NCBI GenBank assembly: GCA_031263965.1
Contig: JAISES010000340.1
Span: 1 to 15,385, forward strand
DNA length: 15,385 bases
Direction: 5' to 3'
Source: Prevotella sp.
GTDB taxonomy: Bacteria > Bacteroidota > Bacteroidia > Bacteroidales > Dysgonomonadaceae
The notes beneath the pieces were generated by a model. That model saw nothing but the letters and a program-made list of their open reading frames with translations, was not told where the DNA came from and made no database searches. This document shows positions 1 through 7,341 of the stretch, one piece after another. The first letter of the stretch is position 1, and each line of letters opens with the position of its first letter. The position numbers and the translations under genes are program-made.

Positions 1-2
1 TA

Positions 3-566
3 TTAGCTATTTATGTAATTATAAATAAATGGCTGGTAATAAACCGTCTGGGTAAAAAAGATCCTGTCTGGTTATCGCGTGTAGTGGAACTCATCCATGA
101 GGGAAAGATAGATAAGGCATTAAAATTTTGTGTTGAACGTCCTTATGCTTCCGCTAAGGTAATAGCAACCGGCTTGAAAGAGTTTGAACAGGAGGATAAT
201 GAAATTCAGGAAGCAATGGAGGTCGAAGCCCGGCAGCAAATCAGCATACTCGAAAATCAAATGAACTGGTTAGGAATAACTGCCTCGATAGCTCCCATGC
301 TTGGATTTTTGGGTACAATATTCGGCGTTATAAAGATATTCTATGATATAGCGCGGACAAACGATCTGGCCATTGATACTATTTCTACCGGTTTATACCA
401 GAAGATGATTTGTTCGGGAGCCGGTCTGCTTGTCGGTGTTGTTGCATATTCCGGATATTATTTACTGAACGGACGCATTGATAAAGTTGTTATCAATATA
501 GATAAAGAATCGAACGAAGTTCTTAAAGCAATAAGAACTTATAAAAAGAAAGGCGCTGAAGCATAA
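3..566 (+). CDS. exbB: ExbB/TolQ/MotA-family proton channel, 5' end outside window
   Basis: The reading frame is open to the left edge of the window, so the true start lies upstream; the GTG at 84 is an internal codon, not a start. The visible 187 residues match the second half of ExbB-type proteins. There is a long soluble stretch with a charged helix (roughly nt 90-270). It is followed by a membrane segment with the family signature APMLGFLGTIFGVI (about nt 291-335) and a last membrane segment around SGAGLLVGVVAYSGYYLL (about nt 414-467). The end is a charged cytoplasmic tail. In the family, an ExbB pentamer around ExbD converts the proton gradient into mechanical work for TonB-dependent uptake or a related envelope task. 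exbD follows after 26 bp, which supports an operon. No tonB lies downstream, so the partner protein is not shown here. Confidence 0.9.
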   Translation, partial: LAIYVIINKWLVINRLGKKDPVWLSRVVELIHEGKIDKALKFCVERPYASAKVIATGLKEFEQEDNEIQEAMEVEARQQISILENQMNWLGITASIAPMLGFLGTIFGVIKIFYDIARTNDLAIDTISTGLYQKMICSGAGLLVGVVAYSGYYLLNGRIDKVVINIDKESNEVLKAIRTYKKKGAEA

Positions 567-592
567 ACATTGGTCCGTAAAAAAGGGAAATT

Positions 593-1012
593 ATGAAAAT
601 AGAACGTAGAAAAGCCAGAGCGGCAGAAGTGTATACAGCCTCTCTTAATGATATTATGTTTTTCCTTTTACTGTTTTTTCTCATCATATCAACAATGGTG
701 ACGCCTGCCGCTATAAGGGTGTTGTTGCCTAATGCGGCTAGCTCGGAGCAAGTTGTAACTAAAAAGAATATTAATCTGATTATAACAAGAGACTTAAGAT
801 ATTACGTAAACGATAAGGAAATACAAAAAGATGAAGTAGAGCCCGTATTAGCCGGTGTGCTTGCAGATGAAAAGAAAAAGAATGAAAATGTGGAAGTTAA
901 TGTCCTGCTGCAAGCTGATAAATCCCTTAGTCTGCAAGATGTTGTGGATATGATAGATATAGGCAATAAACTACAAGTTAAAATGGTCCTTTTTACTCAA
1001 AAACCGGAATAG
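593..1012 (+). CDS. exbD: ExbD/TolR-family biopolymer transport protein
   Basis: This 139-residue protein has the ExbD layout: a short basic cytoplasmic N-terminus, one membrane helix at about residues 18-37, and a periplasmic domain. The helix begins with SLNDIMFFLLLFFLI; Asp20 in it matches the membrane Asp that carries protons through ExbB in this family. The periplasmic part (about 45-139) contains VNVLLQADKSLSLQDVVDMID, the usual end-of-domain pattern of ExbD/TolR. The start codon is preceded by an A-rich stretch with AAAGGGAAA, and the gene follows exbB by 26 bp. It should act with exbB as the stator of an energised envelope complex. Many Bacteroidetes clusters carry a second exbD and a tonB next; here a 127-bp gap and a sigma factor follow instead. 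Confidence 0.93.
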   Translation: MKIERRKARAAEVYTASLNDIMFFLLLFFLIISTMVTPAAIRVLLPNAASSEQVVTKKNINLIITRDLRYYVNDKEIQKDEVEPVLAGVLADEKKKNENVEVNVLLQADKSLSLQDVVDMIDIGNKLQVKMVLFTQKPE

Positions 1013-1084
1013 TTTAAGATAACAAGATAACAAGCCTGTTTTGTTTATTAGAAAATAAATAAAGCACAGATGAATTTTACAGCG

Positions 1085-1120
1085 GATGCATGCAACATTT
1101 CTACAAAGAATGCATCTTTT
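1085..1120 (+). terminator. Weak inverted repeat plus T-run after exbD
   Basis: GATGCAT (1085-1091) and ATGCATC (1110-1116) are perfect 7-bp inverted repeats separated by 18 bases, with TTTT at 1117-1120. It lies between exbD and the sigma factor gene and could end the exbBD transcript. The stem is short and the loop long, so an operator-type palindrome near the sigma factor promoter is an alternative reading. Confidence 0.35.
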
Positions 1121-1139
1121 AAAGTGAAGCTTAACCAAT

Positions 1140-1688
1140 ATGAATGAACTGCAAATTATAGCAGGATGTAAGGAACAAAAGCGGGAAGCTCAAAGGATAC
1201 TATACGAGAAGTATGCTCGTAAGATGTATAGTATCTGCTTACGTTACAGTTCCGATCAGGCCGGCGCTCAGGATTTGTTGCAGGATGGATTCTTGAAAGT
1301 CTTTACTCATATCGGATCTTTTCAGGAAAAAGGTTCTTTTGAGGGATGGTTGAAGCGTATATTTATAAACTTGTCTTTAGAAAATTTAAGAAAAAGAAAA
1401 TCGATATATCAATCTTCTGATGATATACAAAACATCCCGGATGTTGTAGATGAGTCAACGGAAGATAATCAGATGTATAAAATCTCTGAAATGGAATTGT
1501 TGAAAATGGTACAGGAGTTACCTCGGGGATATTCTACCGTTTTCAACTTATATGCGATAGAAGATTATTCACACAAGGAAATTGCGGAAATGTTGGACAT
1601 TAGTGAGGGAACCTCACGATCGCAATATGTGAGAGCCAGACAGATGCTGCAAGAAAAGGTGAAACAGTATATAAAGGAAAGGTCATAA
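1140..1688 (+). CDS. ECF-family RNA polymerase sigma factor
   Basis: At 182 residues this has the two-domain form of extracytoplasmic-function sigma factors. Region 2 spans about residues 22-90: the helix YEKYARKMYSICLRYS, the segment AQDLLQDGFLKVFTHIGSF (core-binding and -10 recognition), and FEGWLKRIFINLSLENLRKRK. A short acidic linker (about 95-120) follows. Region 4 spans about 123-175, with ELPRGYSTVFNLYAIEDYSH and the helix-turn-helix HKEIAEMLDISEGTSRSQYV that reads the -35 region. The next gene starts 3 bp after the stop and encodes a membrane-anchored protein with an anti-sigma-like N-terminus, so the pair is probably a regulator and its own controller. No typical Bacteroidetes promoter was recognised in the 127 bp upstream. 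The target genes are unknown; self-regulation of the operon is the usual expectation for this arrangement. Confidence 0.93.
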   Translation: MNELQIIAGCKEQKREAQRILYEKYARKMYSICLRYSSDQAGAQDLLQDGFLKVFTHIGSFQEKGSFEGWLKRIFINLSLENLRKRKSIYQSSDDIQNIPDVVDESTEDNQMYKISEMELLKMVQELPRGYSTVFNLYAIEDYSHKEIAEMLDISEGTSRSQYVRARQMLQEKVKQYIKERS

Positions 1689-1691
1689 GGA

Positions 1692-2945
1692 ATGGCGGGA
1701 GAAAATGACAAAATAAAGGATCTGTTCTCCTCGAAGTTGAAAGACTTTGAGTCGGATGTTCCTGCTTCTGTTTGGGGTGGGGTAGATCAGCTTTTGTCGC
1801 AGCAACCAACTCCTACGGCTGACCCATCATCTTCAGGCTCTTCATCCGCAGCAGGTTCTTCCGCCGCAACGGCGGCTAAAACATCCCTGTTGAAAACAGT
1901 GTTAATTACTTTGGGAGTAGCTGTTGCTGTAGTAACAGGAGTTATATTGATACCTGAGGGAGAAGATGCGGCAATACCGGAAGATAATACAATCATCATT
2001 ACCGAAGAACCAATACCGGAGGTCGTAGATACGGTGGCTACAGAAGAGAGTCCGGTTATCTTGCCTGCTATAAAATATTTGAATAAAAAAACGGATTCGG
2101 TATCCCCTGCAAAAGAAGAAACACAGGAAGAACCGGTAATCCCCGAAGAACCGGCACGGAAAAAAGAACCTGAAAAACCGGCCGTGAAGGAGGGAATTCC
2201 ATCGGATACACCTACCCAACCAGCAATAGCAGAATTACCGAAGCGATCTAAAGCAAAAGGCCTTTCTTTAAGCGCTTCAGCCTCTGCCGGATTGTTGTCG
2301 GAAAATATAAATCAGAATGGAGGCGGTATCTTGTTTTCCAGAGGTGCAAGAAGCAAGGAGTTTACCGATGCTTTGAACAAGGAGAATAAAGGTTTCGGGT
2401 TGCAGCATAAACAACCGCTGTCCTTTGGTTTGAAAATAAGTAAAGGCTTAACGTCAAACCTGTCTCTCGAAACAGGCATCGTTTATACCTATTTGTCTTC
2501 CGAGATAACGTCGTCAAGCATATTCGATATATATGAAACTCAAACATTCCACTACCTCGGCATACCTGTTTCATTGAATTATACGTTCTATAAATTAGGT
2601 AAGGCAGACCTTTATCTGTCTGCGGGAGGAATGGTACAAAAAGATATCAGGGGAAAATACGAGAGCAGTATGGGATTCTCTAAGATGGATCTGGAAGACC
2701 GCGCGTTTGCGTTTCAGCTCTACCATAGTGAACCGTACTTTATACGGGAAAGTATAGAACAAACCAAACCTCAGTTTTCCACTCATTTAAAACTTGGAAT
2801 TGCTTATCCAATATATAAAAAGTTGTATCTTTACGGAACCATTGGCGGTGCTTATTATTTCGATGTCCATAATAAGTATCCGACAATATTCTCTGACAGA
2901 AAGGTTCAATTAGATTTGAATCTGGGAATTAAATTTAATTTCTAA
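1692..2945 (+). CDS. Probable membrane anti-sigma factor fused to an outer-membrane beta-barrel
   Basis: This 417-residue protein has four parts. Residues 1-36 form a charged cytoplasmic head (KIKDLFSSKLKDFESDVPASVW), which resembles the N-terminus of proteins encoded next to ECF sigma factors in Bacteroidetes. A Ser/Ala-rich stretch (about 40-62) leads to one hydrophobic segment (about 66-88). Residues 89-185 are a linker rich in Pro, Glu and Lys, like a TonB linker. The C-terminal 200 residues alternate polar and hydrophobic positions, have aromatic girdles (for example YLYGTIGGAYYFDV), and end in Phe, the usual C-terminal signal of outer-membrane barrels. ATG 1692 lies 3 bp after the sigma stop, with AAGGA overlapping that stop. 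The inference is a sigma-controlling protein that spans the envelope. Alternatively it is simply a PorT-like barrel protein. No peptidase site is visible. Confidence 0.72.
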   Translation: MAGENDKIKDLFSSKLKDFESDVPASVWGGVDQLLSQQPTPTADPSSSGSSSAAGSSAATAAKTSLLKTVLITLGVAVAVVTGVILIPEGEDAAIPEDNTIIITEEPIPEVVDTVATEESPVILPAIKYLNKKTDSVSPAKEETQEEPVIPEEPARKKEPEKPAVKEGIPSDTPTQPAIAELPKRSKAKGLSLSASASAGLLSENINQNGGGILFSRGARSKEFTDALNKENKGFGLQHKQPLSFGLKISKGLTSNLSLETGIVYTYLSSEITSSSIFDIYETQTFHYLGIPVSLNYTFYKLGKADLYLSAGGMVQKDIRGKYESSMGFSKMDLEDRAFAFQLYHSEPYFIRESIEQTKPQFSTHLKLGIAYPIYKKLYLYGTIGGAYYFDVHNKYPTIFSDRKVQLDLNLGIKFNF

Positions 2946-2977
2946 TACAATCAAAAAGATAAAAAATAAATTGAGAC

Positions 2978-3766
2978 ATGAAAAAATCGTTATTTAAATT
3001 AATATTGGGTGTATTTGCCACTATGACACTATTTTCTTCTTGCTTGGGGGATAGTAGTAATTCAAGAGAGAATCCGATGGCTTTTGCTTATATAACAACA
3101 AAAGACGGAATACAATGTGCGGCTATGGATTGGTATTATTTTACATCTCCTATCATAAAGACATTGACAGTGGGGAAGTGTTATATATTAGGTTATAGGA
3201 CCAACCTTGAGATGGCTTCCAGTCAAGTGATTCTAGCAGAGGATATTGCTCAGCCGATAGAATTAACTACGACATACGGCAGAGTGGATTCGCCGACGGT
3301 GGAAAATACTTTTAATCCTTCAGAATTTAAACCGGATGTATTTTTCTTTAACGATTATTATGGAGATAATTGGAGTTTTTCTTATAGAGCAAGTCTTAAA
3401 GAAAAAGATACTCCCCGGGCTCATTGTTTCTACGATGTCAACAGGCAATATGAAATGCTGGATGGAGTACGCAAGGATGTCGAAAAAAATCAAATAATCA
3501 TCGATGTTCGGTTCGACTATGTTCCCGGAGCTGACGGTAGTACCCGTGATGCTTATTGGTATTCAGTAAGCAATTTATCAGGAATCAAGAGTTCGTATAA
3601 AGAGAATCCTGAAAAGTATGACCCAACAAAGATTATTGATAATTATGTGATAGTGGCTGTAAAGTTTCGCTACAATCAATTACAGTCTGACGGAACTGTG
3701 AAAGAAGATGTATACGTCGGTAACTGGACTTCCTCGCCTTACTCTTTTGCCTACCCGAAAGAATAG
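2978..3766 (+). CDS. Lipoprotein of unknown function in the sigma operon
   Basis: The 262-residue product starts with a lipoprotein signal: positive MKKSLFK, a hydrophobic run, and the lipobox LFSSC with Cys22 as the lipidated residue. The Cys is followed by LGDSS, so export to the outer membrane is plausible. The remainder has alternating beta-strand patterns and many aromatic residues (for example MDWYYFTSP, FFFNDYYGDNWSF, DAYWYSVSNLSG), suggesting an all-beta fold. It faintly recalls NigD-like lipoproteins of Bacteroidetes, but I cannot place it in a named family with confidence. It lies 32 bp after the barrel gene and is followed within about 26 bp by a strong terminator, so it is probably the last gene of the sigma operon and may act with the barrel at the outer membrane. 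Confidence 0.7.
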   Translation: MKKSLFKLILGVFATMTLFSSCLGDSSNSRENPMAFAYITTKDGIQCAAMDWYYFTSPIIKTLTVGKCYILGYRTNLEMASSQVILAEDIAQPIELTTTYGRVDSPTVENTFNPSEFKPDVFFFNDYYGDNWSFSYRASLKEKDTPRAHCFYDVNRQYEMLDGVRKDVEKNQIIIDVRFDYVPGADGSTRDAYWYSVSNLSGIKSSYKENPEKYDPTKIIDNYVIVAVKFRYNQLQSDGTVKEDVYVGNWTSSPYSFAYPKE

Positions 3767-3792
3767 TAACGCTGGTTTCTAATAATAAGAAC

Positions 3793-3824
3793 AAAAAAGG
3801 ATGCAAGCAATTGCATCCTTTTTT
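3793..3824 (+). terminator. Rho-independent terminator of the sigma operon
   Basis: A perfect 14-bp stem (3793-3806 with 3811-3824) closes on a GCAA tetraloop at 3807-3810. The six A and six T at the two edges give the T-run for the plus strand and make the structure symmetric, so it could also stop transcription from the right. It lies 26 bp after the lipoprotein stop codon. Confidence 0.92.
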
Positions 3825-3862
3825 ATCATATTGTGCTGTTATCGGAGTCGCACTGTTTCTCC

Positions 3863-3985
3863 CGTCATTGCGAACCGCTTGCGGTGAAGCAATCCGGTTA
3901 TATCTTTTCGGGCAGCCACAAAGGACTGCCCCTACCGCAGACCGCCCAATTTCCGGATTGCTTCGGGTAAACCCTCGCAATGACG
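3863..3985. repeat. Hairpin-armed dispersed repeat, copy 1
   Basis: This is a 123-bp element with inverted arms. The left arm (3863-3895) starts CGTCATTGCGA and ends GAAGCAATCC; the right arm (3955-3985) is its imperfect inverse. Each arm is itself a hairpin: ATTGC pairs with GCAAT, and inside it ACCGC/GCGGT (left) or GGGT/ACCC (right) pair. The 59-bp core (3896-3954) contains GGGCAG and CTGCCC, which can also pair. The same element occurs at 13951-14071 with the core inverted. I recognise the CGTCATTGCGA...GAAGCAATCC arms from memory as a motif dispersed in several bacterial phyla; copy number in this genome is unknown. Short open frames across it are by-products of the repeat. Confidence 0.88.
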
Positions 3986-4010
3986 AAGAGAGAAAAGACG
4001 CCTCGTAACC

Positions 4011-4122
4011 CGTCATTGCGAGAAGTGCAACGACGAAGCAATCCATAAAAGAAACATTCCTTCCGAATTGCTTCACCTTTGGCTCCACTTCGCTCTGCTG
4101 ATGATTCAGGCTCGCAATGACG
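4011..4122. repeat. Hairpin-armed dispersed repeat, copy 2
   Basis: A second element of the same family starts 25 bp after copy 1. Its left arm (4011-4044) begins CGTCATTGCGAG and ends GAAGCAATCC. Its right arm runs from AATTGCTTC (4066-4074) to CTCGCAATGACG (4111-4122). The core between the arms is only about 21 bp and is unrelated to that of copies 1 and 3. The right arm is longer than the others because of a 33-bp loop inserted between the two conserved parts. Read on the minus strand, this arm begins with the same 18 bases as the left arm of copy 3. Confidence 0.82.
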
Positions 4123-4186
4123 CGGAAAACTGACAATCAGAGACGACAATAATTATTTTATAGAACCTATCTGATAAAAAAAATCA

Positions 4187-4194
4187 TATATTTG
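4187..4194 (+). promoter_or_regulatory. Bacteroidetes-type -7 box upstream of ssb
   Basis: TATATTTG matches the TAnnTTTG consensus of the housekeeping promoter in Bacteroidetes and lies 22 bp before the ssb start codon. No clear TTTG -33 element is seen at the usual distance, which is common for this class. The box follows directly on the repeat region, so transcription of ssb-gldD-sulfatase probably begins here. Confidence 0.6.
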
Positions 4195-4216
4195 TGAATA
4201 AAAAAAATGAAATGAT

Positions 4217-4663
4217 ATGTCAGTGAATAAAGTGATCCTGGTTGGGAATGTAGGAAAAGATCCCGATGTAAAATATTTTGATAATGGTAGTGTAGTTGCT
4301 AATTTTACATTGGCTACAACAGAAAGAGGTTATACCGCAGCCAACGGTACTCAGATCCCTGACCGTACGGAGTGGCATAATATCGTTTGCTGGAGAGGCA
4401 TGGCTAAAGTTGCCGAGCAATTTGTGAAAAAAGGTACCCAAGTGTATATCGAAGGAAAGATACGTTCGCGTACGTATGACGATGCCAATGGGATAAAGCG
4501 ATATGTGAACGAGATATATGCAGACAACATGGAGCTGCTTGGTAGCCGCAGGAGAGAAGACGGCGGTGAAAATTACAGCAATACTGCACCTGACGGCAAC
4601 AGCTATAAAGCGCCGTCAGCTCCAACAGCACCGATGGCCGATGACGACGATCTGCCGTTTTAG
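4217..4663 (+). CDS. ssb: Single-stranded DNA-binding protein SSB
   Basis: At 148 residues this is a normal bacterial SSB. Residues 1-107 form the OB fold, opening with SVNKVILVGNVGKDPDVKYF and including the aromatic DNA-contact region around EWHNIVCWRG and the strand GTQVYIEGKIRSRTYDD. A flexible Gly/Ser/Pro-rich tail follows, and the protein ends in DDDDLPF, the acidic tip used by SSB to recruit repair and replication proteins. It works as a tetramer that coats single-stranded DNA. A TAnnTTTG box lies 22 bp upstream. gldD follows after 8 bp, so the two are co-transcribed. In many Bacteroidetes a gldE gene lies between ssb and gldD; here there is no room for it. Confidence 0.97.
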   Translation: MSVNKVILVGNVGKDPDVKYFDNGSVVANFTLATTERGYTAANGTQIPDRTEWHNIVCWRGMAKVAEQFVKKGTQVYIEGKIRSRTYDDANGIKRYVNEIYADNMELLGSRRREDGGENYSNTAPDGNSYKAPSAPTAPMADDDDLPF

Positions 4664-4671
4664 GATATGAT

Positions 4672-5241
4672 ATGAAGTCCGGAATGCTTTGCTTGTTTAT
4701 TGTTCTTTCGTTATGGTCGTGTAATGAATATACGCCTAAGCCAAAAGGTTATCAGCGTGTAGTACGCCGGCAGGTAGAGGATGTTAAATTCAGCGGCACG
4801 GAATTTTCATTCCTTTATCCGGACGATGCCTGCATGGAATCCCTAATATCCGTAGCCGAACCCGGGTATTGGTTTAGTTTGCATTACAGACACTATAATG
4901 CAACCCTGCATTTTACTTATATACCTTTGCTGAACCGGAATCTGAATGAAATATTGGACGATAGCTACCGGTTCGCGTACAGCCATGTGTCGATGGCTCA
5001 GGGCATATCGCAAACTCAGTTCTCGGATTCGTTACATCATACTTTCGGTATTATATACGATATACACGGATCGGTTGCTTCCCCCGTCCAGTTTTATGTA
5101 ACGGATAACATCTCTAATTTTCTGCGGGGATCATTGTATTTCGATCAAATGGTTAAGGCCGATTCTGTCGCGCAAGTTGTTTCGTTTATCCGTAAAGATA
5201 TTGTTCACATCATGGAGTCGTTGGAGTGGGAGAACCGGTGA
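4672..5241 (+). CDS. gldD: GldD-family gliding-motility lipoprotein
   Basis: The 189-residue product has a short signal with the lipobox SLWSC (Cys17), followed by NEYTPKPKGYQRV, the characteristic start of mature GldD. The rest of the protein is soluble and of unknown fold, with conserved-looking segments such as YWFSLHYRHYNATLHFTYIPL and VQFYVTDNISNFLRGSLYF. In gliding Bacteroidetes, GldD is a lipoprotein needed for motility and linked to the type IX secretion machinery; many non-gliding Bacteroidales also keep a copy, so its presence does not show that this organism glides. The start codon is 8 bp after ssb, and the gene ends 16 bp before the sulfatase-fold enzyme, which suggests one transcript. 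The family call rests on the N-terminal motif, length and position next to ssb. Confidence 0.85.
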   Translation: MKSGMLCLFIVLSLWSCNEYTPKPKGYQRVVRRQVEDVKFSGTEFSFLYPDDACMESLISVAEPGYWFSLHYRHYNATLHFTYIPLLNRNLNEILDDSYRFAYSHVSMAQGISQTQFSDSLHHTFGIIYDIHGSVASPVQFYVTDNISNFLRGSLYFDQMVKADSVAQVVSFIRKDIVHIMESLEWENR

Positions 5242-5257
5242 CTAATATAAAAATCAT

Positions 5258-7210
5258 ATGAAAAAGTTAATACATTTAAGACCTCTGTTTTTATTTATAC
5301 TAATAGCCTTACTAATTACAACGCTGAGTAGGGTAATACTATTTTTTATATTCAATGAGCGTATTGTCCCGACAGAAAGTTATTGGATGATTTTCCCGAT
5401 AGGGCTGAAAATGGATGTGATATTGATTTCTTATCTGTCTTTCCTCCCTGCGGTCGTATTATCCCTGATTCCCGGTAAGCTTTCACAATATTTCAATAAG
5501 TTCCTGTTTATTTATTTTATCGTTTTACTCTCTCTTATTTTGTTTATGGAGGCTGTTACTCCTGAGTTTGTGAAACAATATGATACCAGGCCTAACAAAC
5601 TATTCCTGGATTATCTGATATATCCGTCCGAAGTGGCTAAAATGTTATTGAAAGGGCACGTAGCGGCTGTTATATCCGTGTTGGTAATTTTTGTCGCCGC
5701 TCTTTATTTTGGGATTAAAAAAGGCAGGAAACTCTTCAGGATTCCGGAGAATCTGCCTGAATATAAATTCCGTCTGATCCTTTTTCCTGTACTCGGCTTT
5801 TTATTATTCTGGGGAGCGAGAGGCAGTCTTACCGCTAAAAGGCCGTTAAACCCGAGTAGCGCCATATTCTCGAATGATCAGTTGACGAACGTGATGGGGT
5901 TGAATTCTCTCTATACCGTTATTTATGCCGCATATGGAATGAAGAATGAAGCCAATATAGAGAAATTGTATGGTAAGATGGATGAATCGGAGGCTATTAA
6001 CCGCGTGAAAAAATATATGTGTGTCCCTGATAGTTTATTTACAGATCCGGATATACCATTATTGCACGAACAGGAGCCCGATACACTTATTCAACGTCCA
6101 TACAATCTGGTAATATTACTTCAGGAAAGCTTGGGAGCCGAGTTTATCGGTTGCCTGGGGGGAATGCCTCTGACCCCCGAATTGGATAAGCTTTCGGAAG
6201 AGGGGCTGTTGTTTACCCGCTTGTACTGTACGGGAACGCGCAGTGTCAGAGGCATCGAAGCTGTCGTTACAGGTTTTATCCCATCCCCTTCGGAGAGTGT
6301 CGTCAAATTGAGCAACTCTCAGTCCGGTTTCTTTACTTTAGCTTCCCTGTTGAAAAGGGCGGGATACAATACCAGTTTTATTTACGGAGGTATGGGCAAT
6401 TTTGATAATATGGCATCTTTCTTTAATGGAAACGGTTTTGATAATATTATCGACGAAACGGTTTTTGATAAAGATGATAATAAATATGCTTTTAAAGGGA
6501 CATGGGGATATTCAGATGAAGACTTGGTAACCAAAGCGAATGAATATTATAAATCGATGGGTGATAAGCCTTTTTTTTCCATGATGTTTTCCAGTTCGAA
6601 TCACGATCCGTTTGAGTTTCCCGATGGCCGTATCGGATTGTACGAACAGCCTAAAAACAGTTTGCATAATGCAATAAAATATGCGGATTTTTCTATTGGC
6701 AAGTTTTTCGAATTGGCGAAGAAAGAAGCATACTACAAGCATACTGTTTTTATAGTGATTGCAGATCATAATACCCGTACTTATGGGAAAAACCTTGTGC
6801 CTGTAAATAAATTCCATATACCGGCGCTGGTTGTGGGCGCAGGCATCACAGAAGGAAGTACTTACGACAAGCTTTGCAGCCAGATAGATATTCCTCCTAC
6901 GCTGTTGAGCATGATCGGGATGAAAGTAGAAACTCCTATGCCGGGGCGAAATTTACAGTCCTTGCCCGAAGCGGTGGAAGGGCGTTCTATTATGCAGTTT
7001 CACGACATTAACGCCTTTAGGGTAGAAGATCGTGTTGTCATTCTGCAACCGGATAAAGAGCCTCTTCAATTTGAAATAAAAAATGATACGACTCTTATTC
7101 CTGCGCCTTTAGATATGGAGCTAGCCAAGGACGCTTTGGGTCATGTAATCTCTGCCGGTAATTTGTATAAAAAGAAATTATACCGTCTACCCGATTCAGA
7201 CAGGCACTAA
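5258..7210 (+). CDS. LtaS-like membrane sulfatase/phosphoglycerol transferase family protein
   Basis: This 650-residue protein has about five membrane helices in residues 8-190 and a large periplasmic alkaline-phosphatase-fold domain (about 280-560), the plan of lipoteichoic-acid synthase and related sulfatase-like enzymes. Family residues can be seen: Glu290 in LLQES for metal binding, Thr327 in CTGTRSVRG as the probable nucleophile, and Asp503-His504 in VIADHNTR as further metal ligands. LtaS transfers phosphoglycerol from phosphatidylglycerol to a polymer. A Gram-negative Bacteroidetes cell does not make lipoteichoic acid, so the likely substrates are phospholipid head groups and an envelope glycan or lipid; that is inference. 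It lies 16 bp after gldD and is probably the last gene of that operon. A true sulfatase is unlikely because the Cys/Ser-x-Pro-x-Arg formylglycine motif is absent. Confidence 0.87.
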   Translation: MKKLIHLRPLFLFILIALLITTLSRVILFFIFNERIVPTESYWMIFPIGLKMDVILISYLSFLPAVVLSLIPGKLSQYFNKFLFIYFIVLLSLILFMEAVTPEFVKQYDTRPNKLFLDYLIYPSEVAKMLLKGHVAAVISVLVIFVAALYFGIKKGRKLFRIPENLPEYKFRLILFPVLGFLLFWGARGSLTAKRPLNPSSAIFSNDQLTNVMGLNSLYTVIYAAYGMKNEANIEKLYGKMDESEAINRVKKYMCVPDSLFTDPDIPLLHEQEPDTLIQRPYNLVILLQESLGAEFIGCLGGMPLTPELDKLSEEGLLFTRLYCTGTRSVRGIEAVVTGFIPSPSESVVKLSNSQSGFFTLASLLKRAGYNTSFIYGGMGNFDNMASFFNGNGFDNIIDETVFDKDDNKYAFKGTWGYSDEDLVTKANEYYKSMGDKPFFSMMFSSSNHDPFEFPDGRIGLYEQPKNSLHNAIKYADFSIGKFFELAKKEAYYKHTVFIVIADHNTRTYGKNLVPVNKFHIPALVVGAGITEGSTYDKLCSQIDIPPTLLSMIGMKVETPMPGRNLQSLPEAVEGRSIMQFHDINAFRVEDRVVILQPDKEPLQFEIKNDTTLIPAPLDMELAKDALGHVISAGNLYKKKLYRLPDSDRH

Positions 7211-7254
7211 AAACTTATGTAACACAGAGTAATCTCTAGTCGGAAGAAAATCGT

Positions 7255-7262
7255 TATCTTTG
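7255..7262 (+). promoter_or_regulatory. Bacteroidetes-type -7 box upstream of leuS
   Basis: TATCTTTG fits TAnnTTTG and lies 79 bp before the leuS start. A transcript from here would have a leader of roughly 70 bases. No TTTG is seen at the usual -33 distance. Confidence 0.6.
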
Positions 7263-7304
7263 CGCCGATAAATCGTCTGATAAAATACTTGGAAGAATAA
7301 TAAA

Positions 7305-7320
7305 CAAGGCTGAGACCTTG
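7305..7320 (+). promoter_or_regulatory. Small hairpin in the leuS leader
   Basis: CAAGG (7305-7309) and CCTTG (7316-7320) pair around the six-base loop CTGAGA, 21 bp before the leuS start codon. It may affect ribosome access or be incidental. There is no run of leucine codons or T-box-like sequence in the leader. Confidence 0.25.
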
Positions 7321-7341
7321 AAATCTGGCACATTTTGAGTT

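Noticed and set aside
84..566. GTG at 84 as the start of exbB
   Set aside because: The same frame is open to the left edge and encodes plausible ExbB sequence before this codon, so the gene is cut by the window.
3863..4122. The two adjacent repeats as a CRISPR array
   Set aside because: The units are inverted pairs of unequal length with different cores, not direct repeats with regular spacers, and no cas gene is near.
3811..4149. Open frames on both strands across the intergenic repeats (65, 83 and 167 residues)
   Set aside because: They run through the terminator and the inverted repeat elements, their products repeat the translated arms, and none has a credible start site or family match.
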